Below, in pieces: positions 14,331-25,769 of a stretch of DNA of 64,000 bases. Each line of letters begins with the position of its first letter. Position 1 is the first letter of the stretch. The position numbers and the translations under genes are program-made. The DNA is from Pseudorasbora parva. Its lineage: Eukaryota > Chordata > Actinopteri > Cypriniformes > Gobionidae. The notes under the pieces are model-generated. The model did not search any database and had not been told where the DNA came from. It saw only the letters and a list, made by a program, of their open reading frames with translations. The stretch is taken from the NCBI RefSeq assembly GCF_024679245.1, contig NC_090173.1, positions 55,574,306 through 55,638,305 on the forward strand. The letters are read 5' to 3'.

Positions 14331-14439
14331 ATGTTTATCTGTTGTTTATTTATATATTCTATATATTCTATATATCTATTTTGTGCCTGAAATAGACACT
14401 GCCTTCATGCACTTACAGTACTTGGATGTTCATTCTTTG

Positions 14440-15215
14440 TAGTGAAGTGTCGTTCATGTCCATCTTTAATATGACTCGAGAACGACTGGTTTTCTCAGAG
14501 AGCGATTCGTTCATTTTGTGTTGACCACGCATGCATAACATCCCATGTTCTGTACAGGAAACAGAACTTATTAGTTCATTTTTCGAGTCCGGGTTTGAGT
14601 CATTCGTTCATCAAGTCCCACCCCATAGACAAGGCTATGTAGTCTGTACCAGAAACAGAAATTATTCGTTCTTTTGAGTCTTCGGTCCTAGTCTCGTTCT
14701 TTTGTCACGTGATAGCCGTGTTGGATACATAAATAGTTCATTCACAACCTTCCTCACAAACAAGTGCGTTTTTTTTGTTTGTTTGTTTGTTTGTTTTTAG
14801 CTAGTAAGCCTATAATAATTTTCCTATACATTTTTCCTTATTTCCCATATCTTCTGATTATTTTATAATAATAACTATATTACAACATGCAGTCAATAAT
14901 ACAACTGTAATGTAATGTTGTATATGTTGTGACTTGTGAGACACTGAAGCGGTGTGGTCCTGTGACAAAAGAACAAGACTCAAAGTCAGATCCTAAGAAC
15001 GACTTGAACAAGAAGACTCGAAAGATGAACTGCTTCTGCATTAAGCCTATGGGGACTTGAACGAACGACTTGAACGAGAAGACTTGAGAGATGAACTAAT
15101 CTCTTCTGTTTCCGGTGACTTCATAGCCTTGCCTAAATGGGGTTGGGACTTGATGAACGAATGACTCGAAGACTCGAGAGAACTAATCTTTTCTGTTTCC
15201 GGACGCATGTAAAAC
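14440..15215. mobile_element. palindromic hAT-like MITE (GAACGA..ACTCG words)
   Basis: Left-half blocks such as gagtcattcgttcatcaagt, caaggctatg and cgttcttttgtca recur inverted in the right half (cttgatgaacgaatgactcg, catagccttg, tgacaaaagaac). It contains a GTTT tract (14768-14797). It has no ORF. Boundaries are approximate. Confidence 0.55.
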
Positions 15216-15611
15216 ATATGAGGCTGTCACGGCCCAGATCAGACATGATGACAAAACTAACGGCTCGACAGAAGTCACGAGTGGTGTAACGTTACTAATC
15301 TTTCTGGAACAGACGTGATCAAATGTGACTAAAAAGTGACTAAAGAAGCAACGATTTGGATCAGGCAAGCTCAATTAATTAATCATTTTTATTCTCAAAG
15401 TTTGGCCATGACTGCATTAGCTTGTAGTTTATTTTTTATTCCAAAAGTACTAAATGGGTTGAAAAATGTAACGTAACATTTTAATTAGATTCTGCTTAAA
15501 TGAATGAGTTAAATGAAAACAAATTTTGCTGAATGAGTTTCAAAATGATCCGAACTTCCCATGACACGTCTCAATCGCTTTCGGTCTCTCTCATGCTGGC
15601 ACAGCTGTCAG

Positions 15612-16344
15612 CGCTGTTCAGAGTCCTGCACGGGTCCATTTTTGGAGACCCGCAAGGTTTAGCACCAGATCCGACCCGTGACCCGTGAAAATATCAAAAT
15701 TAAATCCGTACCCGCCCAGACCCGTTAATATTTGGCCCGTTACCCGACCCGTGCCCGCGATAAATCACACACGCTAAAACATTCAAATTAAAATGCTTTA
15801 TTTTTTATCCTGCACCTCTCTCAACATCAACAGCGTCATGAATGGGCTAATGAAACAGGCAAAAGTGCCTTTAAAGACTCATTGTCAACAATTTCATATA
15901 GCTACTCCACTCACCAACTTTACTTTTACGTCATCCATTGCTACTCCTGCAACGCTCGCTCCATCTGTGCTACGAGAGGCATCAACAAAGGTTTCAATGT
16001 CGCAGTGATGGTGACGTGATGGGTCAAATGGCATATCGTTGTTGCGTGTATGTGTAATGGTAATTTGGACATAGAAATTGTAATAGCCTACAATATGTTC
16101 GATGGGGGAAGAAGGAGGCGGGAACTGGCGAACATTTAAAAGACTTTAACCAAACAAAACGAAAGTAACGTGGGCAGCCCCTCACGAACATATGCCAAGC
16201 GCACACACATAATAAAAAGTAAACACAACTCAACGTCAAATCCAGGTCTGGTGATATCTCGTCCTTATATGCTTCTTCCGAGCTCCCTCAGAGGACTCGA
16301 GACCGGTGTGGCTTGCATGTGACGCTCATTCACAATCACGCCCT

Positions 16345-16403
<59 letters not shown>

Positions 16404-16565
16404 CACTTTGCCACAGAAATATTGCACATATTTTTCATCCGCCCATTTCATCCGCTACTACCCTCCCGCACAGAGTTAATTATCCGCCCGCATCCCCGCT
16501 CGTGAATTTTATAAATGTCACAATCCACCCGTTTTAGACACTTTAATGCGGATACCCGCGGGAGA
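15612..16565. mobile_element. hAT-like non-autonomous element
   Basis: The ends are rich in cccgacccgtg/acccgcggg words in inverted orientation: left gagtcctgcacgggtcc, right gcggatacccgcgggag. This is a widespread fish pattern. It contains a TC microsatellite at 16347-16400. No transposase motif was seen. Confidence 0.45.
16347..16400. repeat. TC microsatellite
   Basis: About 27 uninterrupted TC units. Confidence 0.95.
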
Positions 16566-16743
16566 TGAGTTCTTTGAAAAAGCCTTATATTGTCATGACA
16601 TCCATTTCTGACGTAATTTGGGGCTTAGACTCTGAGGTTTTTTCCACAGTAACTTTGCCCGGTCTCATTTTATTACATCATTACACAACATAAGATTTGA
16701 TAGGCTACTCATCACAGAAAATGTATTTATTAGGTCTAATTAA

Positions 16744-18716
16744 AGGTGGGATAAGTGATATCTGGTAACCGTTGTTATTTCAAATCACCAAAACAAACAC
16801 GCCCCTACCCCCAAAAAGGGTCTCGGCCCTATATTGATAGCTCCGCCCCACACATACGTAACCCAGGCAACCACTACTATGGCAGAATCTGTGTTACTAA
16901 TCCAGGTCGAATATTCAATGAAAAGTCACCCCTTCATCACAAAAACACAAACAGTTCTCATGAACAACTCGATAGAACACCAGACCGACAGTCCAGCTAA
17001 TGACATATTACAATTATGAAAAGATTAGAGTTATAGCGATCATAGCGAACAGTTCTCATGAACAACTCGATAAAGTTAGTAGGCTCAATAGTCCAGCTAA
17101 CGACATATTACAATTATGACCGGATGGGTAATTTAAGCCCCGTTTCCACCAAAATTACCCGGAACATAACTCTTTTACTGGAACTTTTCTCCCCCCCCAG
17201 GCCTGCAGCTGTCTGCGTTTCCACCGCGATAAAGTTCCGTGAAGATTAGGCAAATTAGTCCGGTGATGTAGGACTGCGCGCGACTGCTCCTCCAAGTCAG
17301 TGACGGACAGTAATCATTTTTGTGTGTACCGACTGAAAGATTTAGTGGACTGTTTACATGAGACGTTATCTAAACCATCTTTAATTATTTAAAGTGTTTA
17401 CATGTGATGACTTTCAATCGCAATCATTTTGTGACATGCAGTTTGTCTGCCGCGTCAAAAATGTCAACGCTGTTTTCTCCAGCAGCTGGAATGTGTTTAC
17501 TGTAGCCATAGCAACTCTTAATGGCCACCAGGACTAATACAGTATTATATAAATTTGTTGTAAAGTGTAATAATCATCTCAGAAAAAAAAAAAATCTTCT
17601 GTCAGGCGCAGTTAAAGTAAAAACTGCCTGGGGCAATATACGCTGTGTCATTATCCCAACATTATCTTCATAACTTATGAAATAAAAGGTTTACCCCTCA
17701 GAAAAATTAACTTTCCTGTCTTGTCAACATGAGCGCTGCGCGCGCTGTCACATCATGTAAGGACGCACACTTAAAAGTAATCGGTCAGGTCGTTTACATG
17801 GTGAAAAAAAATTAATAACGAGTATGGAAGAGATTCAAGCTGTGCTGCTTTTGCTGGTTATGTATAGGTTTACTAAGAGGTTATTAACAACGACAGAAAA
17901 GAGCACTAATATGCAGATTCAGCAGCATGCAGCATATTCAGAAAGCTTGTAAAGCTAGATTTAAAATGACAATGTATATTATTATCAGCTATTACGGACA
18001 TTGCACGTGAGATGGCTGAGACGAACGCGGCGCGCGCCATCAGACAGAGAGCAAGACTGATATTTACTGAATGTAAAACGAACCTCGCAAAAGACTTTTA
18101 AAAATGCCTGCTGAAATAAAATGCTAAACCAATCAGCATGTTCAGCGCCCAAGTCTCGCCCTCGAAAGTTCCTGAACTTTGAAAAAGTACTACTTTGCGA
18201 GCAAGGCCGTTTGGAGGGGGAAATATTTACCCGGAACCTGGTTCCTGCGGTCTAAACACACCAAGTACCACCCAAAGTTCCTGATTCCTGGGTAAAGTTC
18301 TTGTGGTGGAAACGGGGCTATAGATGTAAAGAGGAAACAAACATACCGGTATATTAGGAGTATAGTATCTTACCTGTCGAACACATTTTGTGAGCTGCCG
18401 CTTGAAACCTTCAAACACTGAGGGGATTTAGATTCTCCATACGGTGTGGAAATGAACGGGTCTTTATCATCGCTGAAGTAAGCCACAAAACGATCGCAAA
18501 TGGACAAACAAGCGAACATGACACACAAGCATATTCAAGCAAAAGCAGCATATATGAGTTCTTTCTTGGCTAATGTCCGTTCTGTGTGACTCGTGTGTTG
18601 GGCCTCTCTTCTCACCATAGACACGCCCCTTACCTGCTGATTGGCTACAAGTTTGTTATTACACTCAGCCCGAGTCCTTTTTCTAAAACGGTTTTGAAAT
18701 TACACTTATCCCACCT
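16744..18716. mobile_element. TTAA-flanked T2/Kolobok-like element, 2 kb
   Basis: The termini aggtgggataagtg (left) and cacttatcccacct (right) are perfect 14-base inverted repeats. TTAA flanks both sides (16740-16743 and 18717-18720), giving TTAAAGGTGG at each end. No transposase is visible. A second element (17136-18319) is inserted within it. Confidence 0.75.
17136..18319. mobile_element. nested element with AGCCCCGTTTCCACCA ends
   Basis: Left agccccgtttccaccaaaa and right ttgtggtggaaacggggct form inverted termini. Sub-terminal acccggaacataact and gtaaagttc blocks also pair. It lies wholly inside the 16744-18716 element. No ORF was recognised and no clear target duplication. Confidence 0.65.
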
Positions 18717-18721
18717 TTAAT

Positions 18722-18860
18722 TGTATAAACTATAATACTGATCTGCCATTGTCATTGTCGCTATATGATAACATCAACTTTTCTCCAGAACGACACTGTG
18801 AAGCTGCTTTAAAACAATCGTCTTCATTAAAGCAGTATATAAATAATGTTGACTTGACAG
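18722..18860 (+). repeat. LINE/SINE 3' tail fragment
   Basis: gaagctgctttaaaacaatc followed by a tail containing agcagtatataaataatgttgacttgac resembles the 3' ends of cyprinid L2-type elements. It abuts the TTAA element at 18717-18720. Confidence 0.45.
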
Positions 18861-18997
18861 AATGGACGCCAATGGCGATCTCAGCAAAAATATCACTCGC
18901 AAATTAATATTTTTAGTCGCAGTCTGGAGCCCTGTAGGGTTTAATCGAATCGAACAATTAACCAATGACAACATAACATGTGAGACTAGGGAAGCAA

Positions 18998-19668
18998 ATA
19001 GGTGTGTTCGACATCGGCTGCGGCTGGATGCATGCGATCGGCGAGAGTAGCCGAGTGCAGACAGGGAGGAGCTGCAAACGAAGACGTGAATTCAGACACT
19101 TTCTGCTTCCCGCAGTGACGCTTGCATTGTGTTTGCAAACTTTATCACAGCTGAAGTTAAATAAATGCAATATTTCTCAAACACACAGATGTTTCAGATG
19201 ACATTTTGATTCAATACTTGATGTACTGCTTAATAAAGCGTCTGTTTGGACAAGAATAAAGTTCAACATATAAACCTACACTATCAATCAGTTTTAGTTT
19301 GATAAACATGACAATATAACATTGCAACTACATGAAAAGAGGTTTTACTGTTATAAATAAATGATTTGTGAGCATTAGTGTAACATAAGGTTTTAGAATA
19401 AACACGAAACGCACGTGATCGCTGTCATGCGGTGAATCCGGCCAATCTTGGATCAGCTGTGTCGTCATCAGAGCTCGAGCAGCCTCCTGCAGTCCCCCTT
19501 GAGAATCTGCACCGGCTGCTCTCGATTCGCTCTCGCGGTACTTTGTTGGCATATGTCACAGTCATGTGCCGTTGGCACTGCCTCAAATCGGACAGAATTT
19601 CTAACCGGCACGCAGTGCTTTAAGTCTGCCGCCGATCGGTCTGCACATCGCTGAGTGAAGGCGAACAA
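18998..19668. mobile_element. diverged inverted-repeat DNA element
   Basis: Left aggtgtgttcgacatc and gcgatcggcgagag correspond in inverted form to right gaaggcgaacaagcct and ctgccgccgatcg. There is no coding content. Ends are approximate. Confidence 0.4.
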
Positions 19669-19836
19669 GCCTAATGATATTATCACATGAGGGCAAGAAA
19701 TCACATGACAAAAGGGAACATATGGCAAACCAGGAAAACATGAACATTATATGGAAAAAACATTATACAAAACCAAAACTTTAGACATTACACAGTTGCT
19801 CTTAAACTTAAAAAGCTGACCAAGATAAGTCCTTAA

Positions 19837-20337
19837 AGGACAAATCCGGTGAGAAATGAACCTAGGGGTAATTAACACATACCGAGTAGATCGTTCTCTG
19901 GGATGCATTTTCATGAAAATTGAATGTAAAGAGTTTTATCTCTAAAAACAGATTAGCAAAGTGTATGTGGTTCAACTCGTCGAGACTGTGTTTTCCAAGA
20001 TGGCGCATGTCCGTGAACGCGTAATGTACTGTGTTTATAAAGTATCTTCTTATTAAACTGTTTGTACACGTACAAAGTTCTCAATTCTTCATTTTGCATG
20101 TAGGGACCCTCATTATGCTGCCGTGTTAGTGTGAGGCTATTTTGAGCCTTGTTAGTGGTATTAACTAGCGGTTTAATTTTACTACCCTGTACCCCATAGA
20201 CAAGTGGTATAAGCTAATCTGTTTTTAGAGATAAAACTCTTTACATTCAATTTTCATGAAAATGCATCCCAAAGAAAGATCTACTTGGTAACCATCTGTT
20301 AATTACCCCTAGGTTCATTTCTCACCAGAGTTGTCCT
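19837..20337. mobile_element. TTAA-flanked T2-like MITE, 501 bp
   Basis: TTAA flanks it at 19833-19836 and 20338-20341. Arms of more than 120 bases pair: left aggacaaatccggtgagaaa, gaacctaggggtaattaaca and gcattttcatgaaaattgaa are repeated inverted at the right end. The ends read TTAAAGGAC, fitting the TTAAAGGRR pattern. Confidence 0.8.
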
Positions 20338-20794
20338 TTAAGGGGCTAATTATATGGGCCATTTGTGTGAACAAAAATACAGTTGATTTCATTCTGAGGC
20401 ACAGTCAAATTGAAAATGCATCTAACTAAAGATGACTGAAAACACACAATCTTTTTGAATACAGATTGGCAACAAACAGTTAATGAATGCAACTTTCTGT
20501 GTTTACTCCCCTTGTGCATATATTTAATGAGGAAATTAATCTGAAATGCATCCTAGTTTTTGCGGGACAAAATACATATAAATGTATTGTTGACTGCTTC
20601 AAAATGTCTCCGCTTTAACAAAATCATTTCTATTCTTCAAGGTCTGCATTTGTACTGTGAATGATCATTAGAAGGCATTAAACAATGGGCAAGTATAATG
20701 TTGTTTTATAGCACTTACCAGTCATTGTTTTAAAGTAAAATATCTCACCTTTTTTGCTATTTTTTGGTTTTCAGAAAAGCAAGAGGATCCTCCA

Positions 20795-23700
20795 ATGGAG
20801 ACATGGAGTGAGTCTATGGTGAGCAACTGGTTAAGATCAATAGGAATTAAAGAAGTATACATCGAAAAACTTCATGAAGAGGAAGTAAACGGTCTGATCC
20901 TACGTGAACTATCAGAACAATATCTGAAAAAAGAGACTGGAATGAAATCCGGACCTGCGCTTTTGATAATCAACAAAAGAGATGAGTTAGTAATTAATTC
21001 ACAAAAAGCCCAACGCCAACATGATCATTTACACAAACAGTCTTCTGGAAAAAATGACAATGGAGCAAGTGCAATTAAAAGTGTTGACACAAGAGCCGAT
21101 GTCAATGAAGAGAATAACAAGGAAGAAGATTCTGTACTTGTGGAAACACCAAAGAGAGATTCAAAACCACGACCTTTTGATATGAAAGGTGTTGATTTTA
21201 CATATGTTAAGAACAGTGTACTCTTACCAGAATCAGGGGTGAGTGATTTAATTACTCCATGTCATGAGTATAAGTCCTTTGCCATTGCTGCAACACTGGA
21301 CTGCCAAAGACTACAGGCCAAGTTTGCAAAGGAAGTGCTGAAATTTGCTACTGGTTGTATAAATGTTCGTACAAATGGCACAATACATTTTGGTGTCATG
21401 GACAGTAGAGGTGACACTGGTTATGTTCATGGTGAAATCATTGGTGTTCCTGTGAAGGAAAAAGATGTATACTATGATTCATTAGATTACATTGAGAGGA
21501 GTTTCTCTAGCTCTGATAGCGAACTTGTACGACTATGTATTAGTGAACCTCAGTTTATTAAAGTAGTTTGTTCAAACGGTAATGAGGAACACTATGTTGT
21601 GGAGGTCGATATTAAGCCAGAAGTGAGCATAGTGAAGAATAAGGTGTTCTCTGTTAGCCTGCCAAATTTCAATGAGAAGGCAAACAAAGTACAATTAGAG
21701 AAGAAAACAGCTTATCAGAGAGTGGGTTCTAATACAAAACCTGTAGATGACCTGAATGAGTTCTACCAACACATCAAATTTAGGGATGATCGGAGAGAAG
21801 AGGCAGAGAAAACGGATAATTTCACAACACCAAATCTATGTCAGAACCTGGGAAAAAAGCTCAAAATGCTCATAACAGGTGGAAAGAAATTAATGGACAA
21901 GGAAAAATGGTACATACTTGTTACCAATCGATTTCAGGAGAAGGATCTGCAACACATTGATTTTTTGCTGAACATGAACATCTTCTGTGTGTTTGACTTT
22001 GATCCAGATTCCAATGTGTCTGGGTTATGCCATGAATACAATAAGCACCATGAAGTGAACCGCCATTTCATGCAGAACTACAAAATTCCCAGCGGCTTGA
22101 GCATCCGAGACTTTGAGAGTCATCTGCGTCTGTTTGATCAAACCAGCTGGATATTTTGCAATGGCCGGAGCGATTTCAAAGGCAACGAGCCTTTTTGTGA
22201 TGAGAAGACCTGGGTTAAAACAAAAAGAACCCTTTTAAAGCATTGTGTGTCATTGATCTGCAAAGATATCTTGCCCAAAGGAACCTTTCAAGTAATCTTC
22301 ATTCTTACTTCCCCTGTTGACATTCCATTCAAAAACACGTTCTATGAGTTCTTCACTGACATGGAAGGACATGAAGACATTATCTGCCTTGCAGAATTGG
22401 AGGAGAATTTCAAGGATTGGCAGAGCTTTGCTCTAGGATCGTGTGACATGGAAACAGTAAACAGTTCAAGTGTTGTGGGGATGACAATAAGTCAAGTAAA
22501 TGCAACCCTCCAACAGGTCCAACCTACCACTACACGGGCCACCAAACGATTACCGATCCATGTCAAAGGGGAGTGTTTCCTTGATACTCGAGAGGAGGAA
22601 GCTAGATGTTCATTGGAGATTCTGAGTCTAAACCACTGTGAAGAAGCTAGTCCCGATGTCATTGAATCTGAAAAGGAGAATATTGAGCAGCAGTTTTACC
22701 ATGGGGGAAAAGTAACTTGGATGACTCTCTGGCTTGCGGATAAAAAAATTATTGGGGAGGTAATTCAAAGAGATGCTTACAATGAAGTCAACAATATGGT
22801 GAAAGACTGCCTTTGCTGGTGTTTAGATCGGGCCCCCATCAGCTGCATCAACATATACCATCATCCTGGCAGTGGTGGCAGTACAGTGGCAAGGCAGGTA
22901 CTGTGGAATAACCGAAGGGATCTAAGGTGTGCCGTTGTGAAACCTTCATACTCAGCATCGGTTGTTGCAGAAGAGGCCGTTTGGCTTCGGGAATACGAAG
23001 AAAAAGATCCCCAAAATTGCCTCCCTGTTCTCCTTCTGTTTGAAGACTGTGATCAAGAGTCTTTAGAAGATGTGAAGAATGAATTGGAAGTAGCTGTCAA
23101 TACCAAGAAAATAGCACGTGGAACTCTCTGCTTCATTCTACTAAGTTGTAGGCGATCGCACAATCCAGAGAAGATGTGCAAGGAATCACCTCAACAGAAT
23201 GTTTCTATTACTCACAAACTTTCAGAGAAAGAAAAAGAGCAGTTTTCCAAAAAACGACAAAGACTTGAAAAGCAGTTCAAGCCAGAATTCATTCTAACAT
23301 TTGTCTTGATGAGTGAGGAATTCGAGATCCACAAAATTGCTGAATATGTCAAGAAGTTTGTCAAGCATTTACTGCAAGACATTGACCACAAGTCTGTGGT
23401 TACTACACTTGTTCTTTATGTGGCATTGCTCAACACTTACATGCAGAACTCATTCCTCTCTCAGTCACATTGTGAAGCTCTTCTGGCTCTGTCCCTCCAT
23501 GTGGATAGGTTTCGACGACATACCTTTGAGACTTCTCTAAGTGAGCAAGCAAAATTGGTCTTAATACACTTAAGGGACGAAACCACCTACATTAAGTACA
23601 TCAGAATCATTCATCCACTGGTTGCAAAGGAAATCCTCCACAATCTTCTGGGTGACAGACAACAGCAACAAAGTGATCTTGCTTTGGATCTTCTCAACAA

Positions 23701-25363
23701 TGATGTGCTCTTTGAGCACAGGTTTGGAAAAGATCAGTACATGAAGTTCTTGCGAGATCTGTTCATGACACGCCGCAAGATCAGCAAAGGTGATAAATTT
23801 GACAGCTTTTTCTCCCCCCTAATTGAGCATGTGAGAGAGAAAGAGTGTCCAGATAAAGCCATTGAGCTTCTCAAGGCGGCTTACAAGCGTTTTAATGAGG
23901 ATGCTTTTTTTGCTCAGCAACTGGCTCGACTCAATTACAAACATGACAGATTTGAAGAAGCAGAAAAGTGGGCAAAAACTGCAGTAGAGAAAATGCCCAA
24001 AAATTCCTACATTCTCGATACCAGAGGTCGGGTGTACAGGGAGTGGTTCACAGCAAAATGCAAAGCCATGGAGCAGGATGAAAAAACACCTGAAAACACA
24101 GTAGATGCTTTGGAAACAGCACTAAAAGCCATTGAATGTTTTCAGGCATGCAAGAATGCAGCAGTTGAGGACAGAGATACCATCAACAATGCTGGCTGCT
24201 TTGGAGTAGTAGAGGTAGGATGTGCAATGCTGAAGCTAATGCGCACTCTTCATGTGTTTTCAAGGGGAAAGCCTTCAGAATTAATCGAATACCTCCTTAC
24301 AGATTATATTCCTGTTGAGATAGAAAAACCATGGGGAGAGTTTCATTTTAAGCTGAAAAACCTCCAAAAAATAATGCTGGAGGCACTGGAATGGCTTTCG
24401 GAAGACTTGAGTTACTTCCAGACTGACCTGAACACCGATGAGGAGAAGACATCTGACACGGCTGAGAGGGCCATTAAGAATTCCATGCACTGGCTGGTGA
24501 ACAAGTCTACTGATTATGGCAAATACTTCAGTGGTGCTGTTCATAGTACAAACCAGAACCAAGGGAAGTTAAGTCCTCTCATGAAACGCATGAGGATTTA
24601 TTATTATGGTGGGGGAAACATCACTACAATTTTTTCCCTCCTAACAAGCCAGAAAGACGGTAATCCTGTGAGTGTTCTGGAGCACATTATTTCACTTTAC
24701 CCAAGCAATCCTATGACTGCACAAATGCCACAAGCAGACCTTGTCAAGTACATAGCATCGCACTTTGCTTTAAGTTGCCTCTCAACTCAGTCTTCTAAGC
24801 TGGCTGCATTTCAGGATCTACAAAGGCTGAGTCGCCAATTTCCTAAAGAGAAACAGAGATGCTTGCCAAATGCTCTTTTCCTACTCGTCTTACTTTTCTG
24901 GCCAGAAGAGCATGACGCAGAAGGGGAAAAAGAACACAAGTATGAAACAGTTCTCTCTGCTGTTGAACATCTCCAGAGAAACTATGACAAGAAACTGAAG
25001 GACATCCCTCCAAGGAAAAAGAGGATCTACACTCATTTCTTCCTGAGCAATGGGACTGGATTTGAAAAGTTTGTCCATAAGAGCAAGGTTGAAACAATCA
25101 CAAAACTGCTGACTGTTTCAGAAAAACGGATGAAATGGTTTAGTGGAGAAGTATGGAAAATGCCAGAAATCTCTAAATTGCTGAGGTGTGTCACTGGCTG
25201 GACGGAGGATGAGAAGGTTTTTCTAGTGGGTCCCAAAGGAATGAAATTTCATATCCCAGCTCTTAAGACATCCTCAATACCCCATAACAATGAGAATGTC
25301 ACCTTTTACCTGGGCTTCACTCTGAAAGGACCTGTTGCGTACAACATTACTGTACAAAAATAG
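20795..25363 (+). CDS. samd9l-like: SAMD9/SAMD9L-like protein
   Basis: The single 1522-codon frame is close in length to mammalian SAMD9 and SAMD9L (about 1580-1590) and, like them, is one big coding exon. Order seen: SAM domain (1-68, WSESMVSNWLRSIGI); Lys/Glu-rich linker; AlbA/Schlafen-like domain (about 150-290, HEYKSF at 157-162, GTIHFGVMD ending at D203); SIR2-like region (about 360-560); NTPase with P-loop-like PGSGGST (691-697), which lacks the usual Lys, and LLLFEDCD (Walker B, about 746-753); TPR-like helices (about 1020-1090, KAIELLKAAYKRF); OB-like C-terminus (about 1470-1520). Family members are cytosolic, interferon-induced translation repressors and antiviral/growth-restricting proteins; the AlbA-like domain of human SAMD9 acts on tRNA. 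The start is the ATG 20 bases after the acceptor (exon begins 20775). It is intact with no frameshift. Assignment to SAMD9 versus SAMD9L is not possible by eye. Confidence 0.92.
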   Translation: METWSESMVSNWLRSIGIKEVYIEKLHEEEVNGLILRELSEQYLKKETGMKSGPALLIINKRDELVINSQKAQRQHDHLHKQSSGKNDNGASAIKSVDTRADVNEENNKEEDSVLVETPKRDSKPRPFDMKGVDFTYVKNSVLLPESGVSDLITPCHEYKSFAIAATLDCQRLQAKFAKEVLKFATGCINVRTNGTIHFGVMDSRGDTGYVHGEIIGVPVKEKDVYYDSLDYIERSFSSSDSELVRLCISEPQFIKVVCSNGNEEHYVVEVDIKPEVSIVKNKVFSVSLPNFNEKANKVQLEKKTAYQRVGSNTKPVDDLNEFYQHIKFRDDRREEAEKTDNFTTPNLCQNLGKKLKMLITGGKKLMDKEKWYILVTNRFQEKDLQHIDFLLNMNIFCVFDFDPDSNVSGLCHEYNKHHEVNRHFMQNYKIPSGLSIRDFESHLRLFDQTSWIFCNGRSDFKGNEPFCDEKTWVKTKRTLLKHCVSLICKDILPKGTFQVIFILTSPVDIPFKNTFYEFFTDMEGHEDIICLAELEENFKDWQSFALGSCDMETVNSSSVVGMTISQVNATLQQVQPTTTRATKRLPIHVKGECFLDTREEEARCSLEILSLNHCEEASPDVIESEKENIEQQFYHGGKVTWMTLWLADKKIIGEVIQRDAYNEVNNMVKDCLCWCLDRAPISCINIYHHPGSGGSTVARQVLWNNRRDLRCAVVKPSYSASVVAEEAVWLREYEEKDPQNCLPVLLLFEDCDQESLEDVKNELEVAVNTKKIARGTLCFILLSCRRSHNPEKMCKESPQQNVSITHKLSEKEKEQFSKKRQRLEKQFKPEFILTFVLMSEEFEIHKIAEYVKKFVKHLLQDIDHKSVVTTLVLYVALLNTYMQNSFLSQSHCEALLALSLHVDRFRRHTFETSLSEQAKLVLIHLRDETTYIKYIRIIHPLVAKEILHNLLGDRQQQQSDLALDLLNNDVLFEHRFGKDQYMKFLRDLFMTRRKISKGDKFDSFFSPLIEHVREKECPDKAIELLKAAYKRFNEDAFFAQQLARLNYKHDRFEEAEKWAKTAVEKMPKNSYILDTRGRVYREWFTAKCKAMEQDEKTPENTVDALETALKAIECFQACKNAAVEDRDTINNAGCFGVVEVGCAMLKLMRTLHVFSRGKPSELIEYLLTDYIPVEIEKPWGEFHFKLKNLQKIMLEALEWLSEDLSYFQTDLNTDEEKTSDTAERAIKNSMHWLVNKSTDYGKYFSGAVHSTNQNQGKLSPLMKRMRIYYYGGGNITTIFSLLTSQKDGNPVSVLEHIISLYPSNPMTAQMPQADLVKYIASHFALSCLSTQSSKLAAFQDLQRLSRQFPKEKQRCLPNALFLLVLLFWPEEHDAEGEKEHKYETVLSAVEHLQRNYDKKLKDIPPRKKRIYTHFFLSNGTGFEKFVHKSKVETITKLLTVSEKRMKWFSGEVWKMPEISKLLRCVTGWTEDEKVFLVGPKGMKFHIPALKTSSIPHNNENVTFYLGFTLKGPVAYNITVQK

Positions 25364-25695
25364 AAAAACTTGCATGCGTTCTAATCTGTCTTTAGATGCA
25401 AATTACATTTAAGGTGGAGGAAATGTTATCCTCTAAGCCCATGGGAAATTGACATTAGCACTATACATTTAGTGAGAAATAGTTTGTTACTCTATTTAGT
25501 GTGATTGGTACCTTGCTCTTTTTTGTGTATAATTTGGTGCATTTCTCTAACAGTACTCAGATTTCATACATGCATATATGACTACGTAAGATTTAGTGTA
25601 GCTGTAGAGGGTCAATTTATTTGTTTTCATCTTTGTTTCCACATTTGTAATGTTTTTATTTTATTTTTGCTAATTAAGATTATGCTTTGTATAAG

Positions 25696-25701
25696 AATAA
25701 A
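25696..25701 (+). terminator. poly(A) signal of the SAMD9L-like gene
   Basis: AATAAA in agaataaaggcattt, 333 bases after the stop codon. The 3' UTR is then about 25364-25720. Confidence 0.6.
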
Positions 25702-25769
25702 GGCATTTACAATTAAAAATCAGGAAGTGATTATTTTTGCATGTATTAAATGTTAAAGAAAATTAGTCC

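Larger units (their letters stand above)
11920..20774 (+). other. presumed first intron of the SAMD9L-like gene
   Basis: If the donor at 11920 is used, the intron is ~8.9 kb and is almost entirely mobile DNA, listed separately: Tc1 pieces, a DIRS fossil, hAT-like elements, two TTAA elements and a LINE tail. Between them, 11940-13020, 14330-14440 and 20340-20770 show nothing recognisable apart from an ATATAG-rich tract at 12840-12900. Confidence 0.4.

Noticed and set aside
15793..16239. Small frames within the hAT-like element
   Set aside because: No transposase motif, and both strands carry similar short frames.
24281..25236. Several minus-strand open frames
   Set aside because: They lie inside the SAMD9L-like coding exon and show no protein features.
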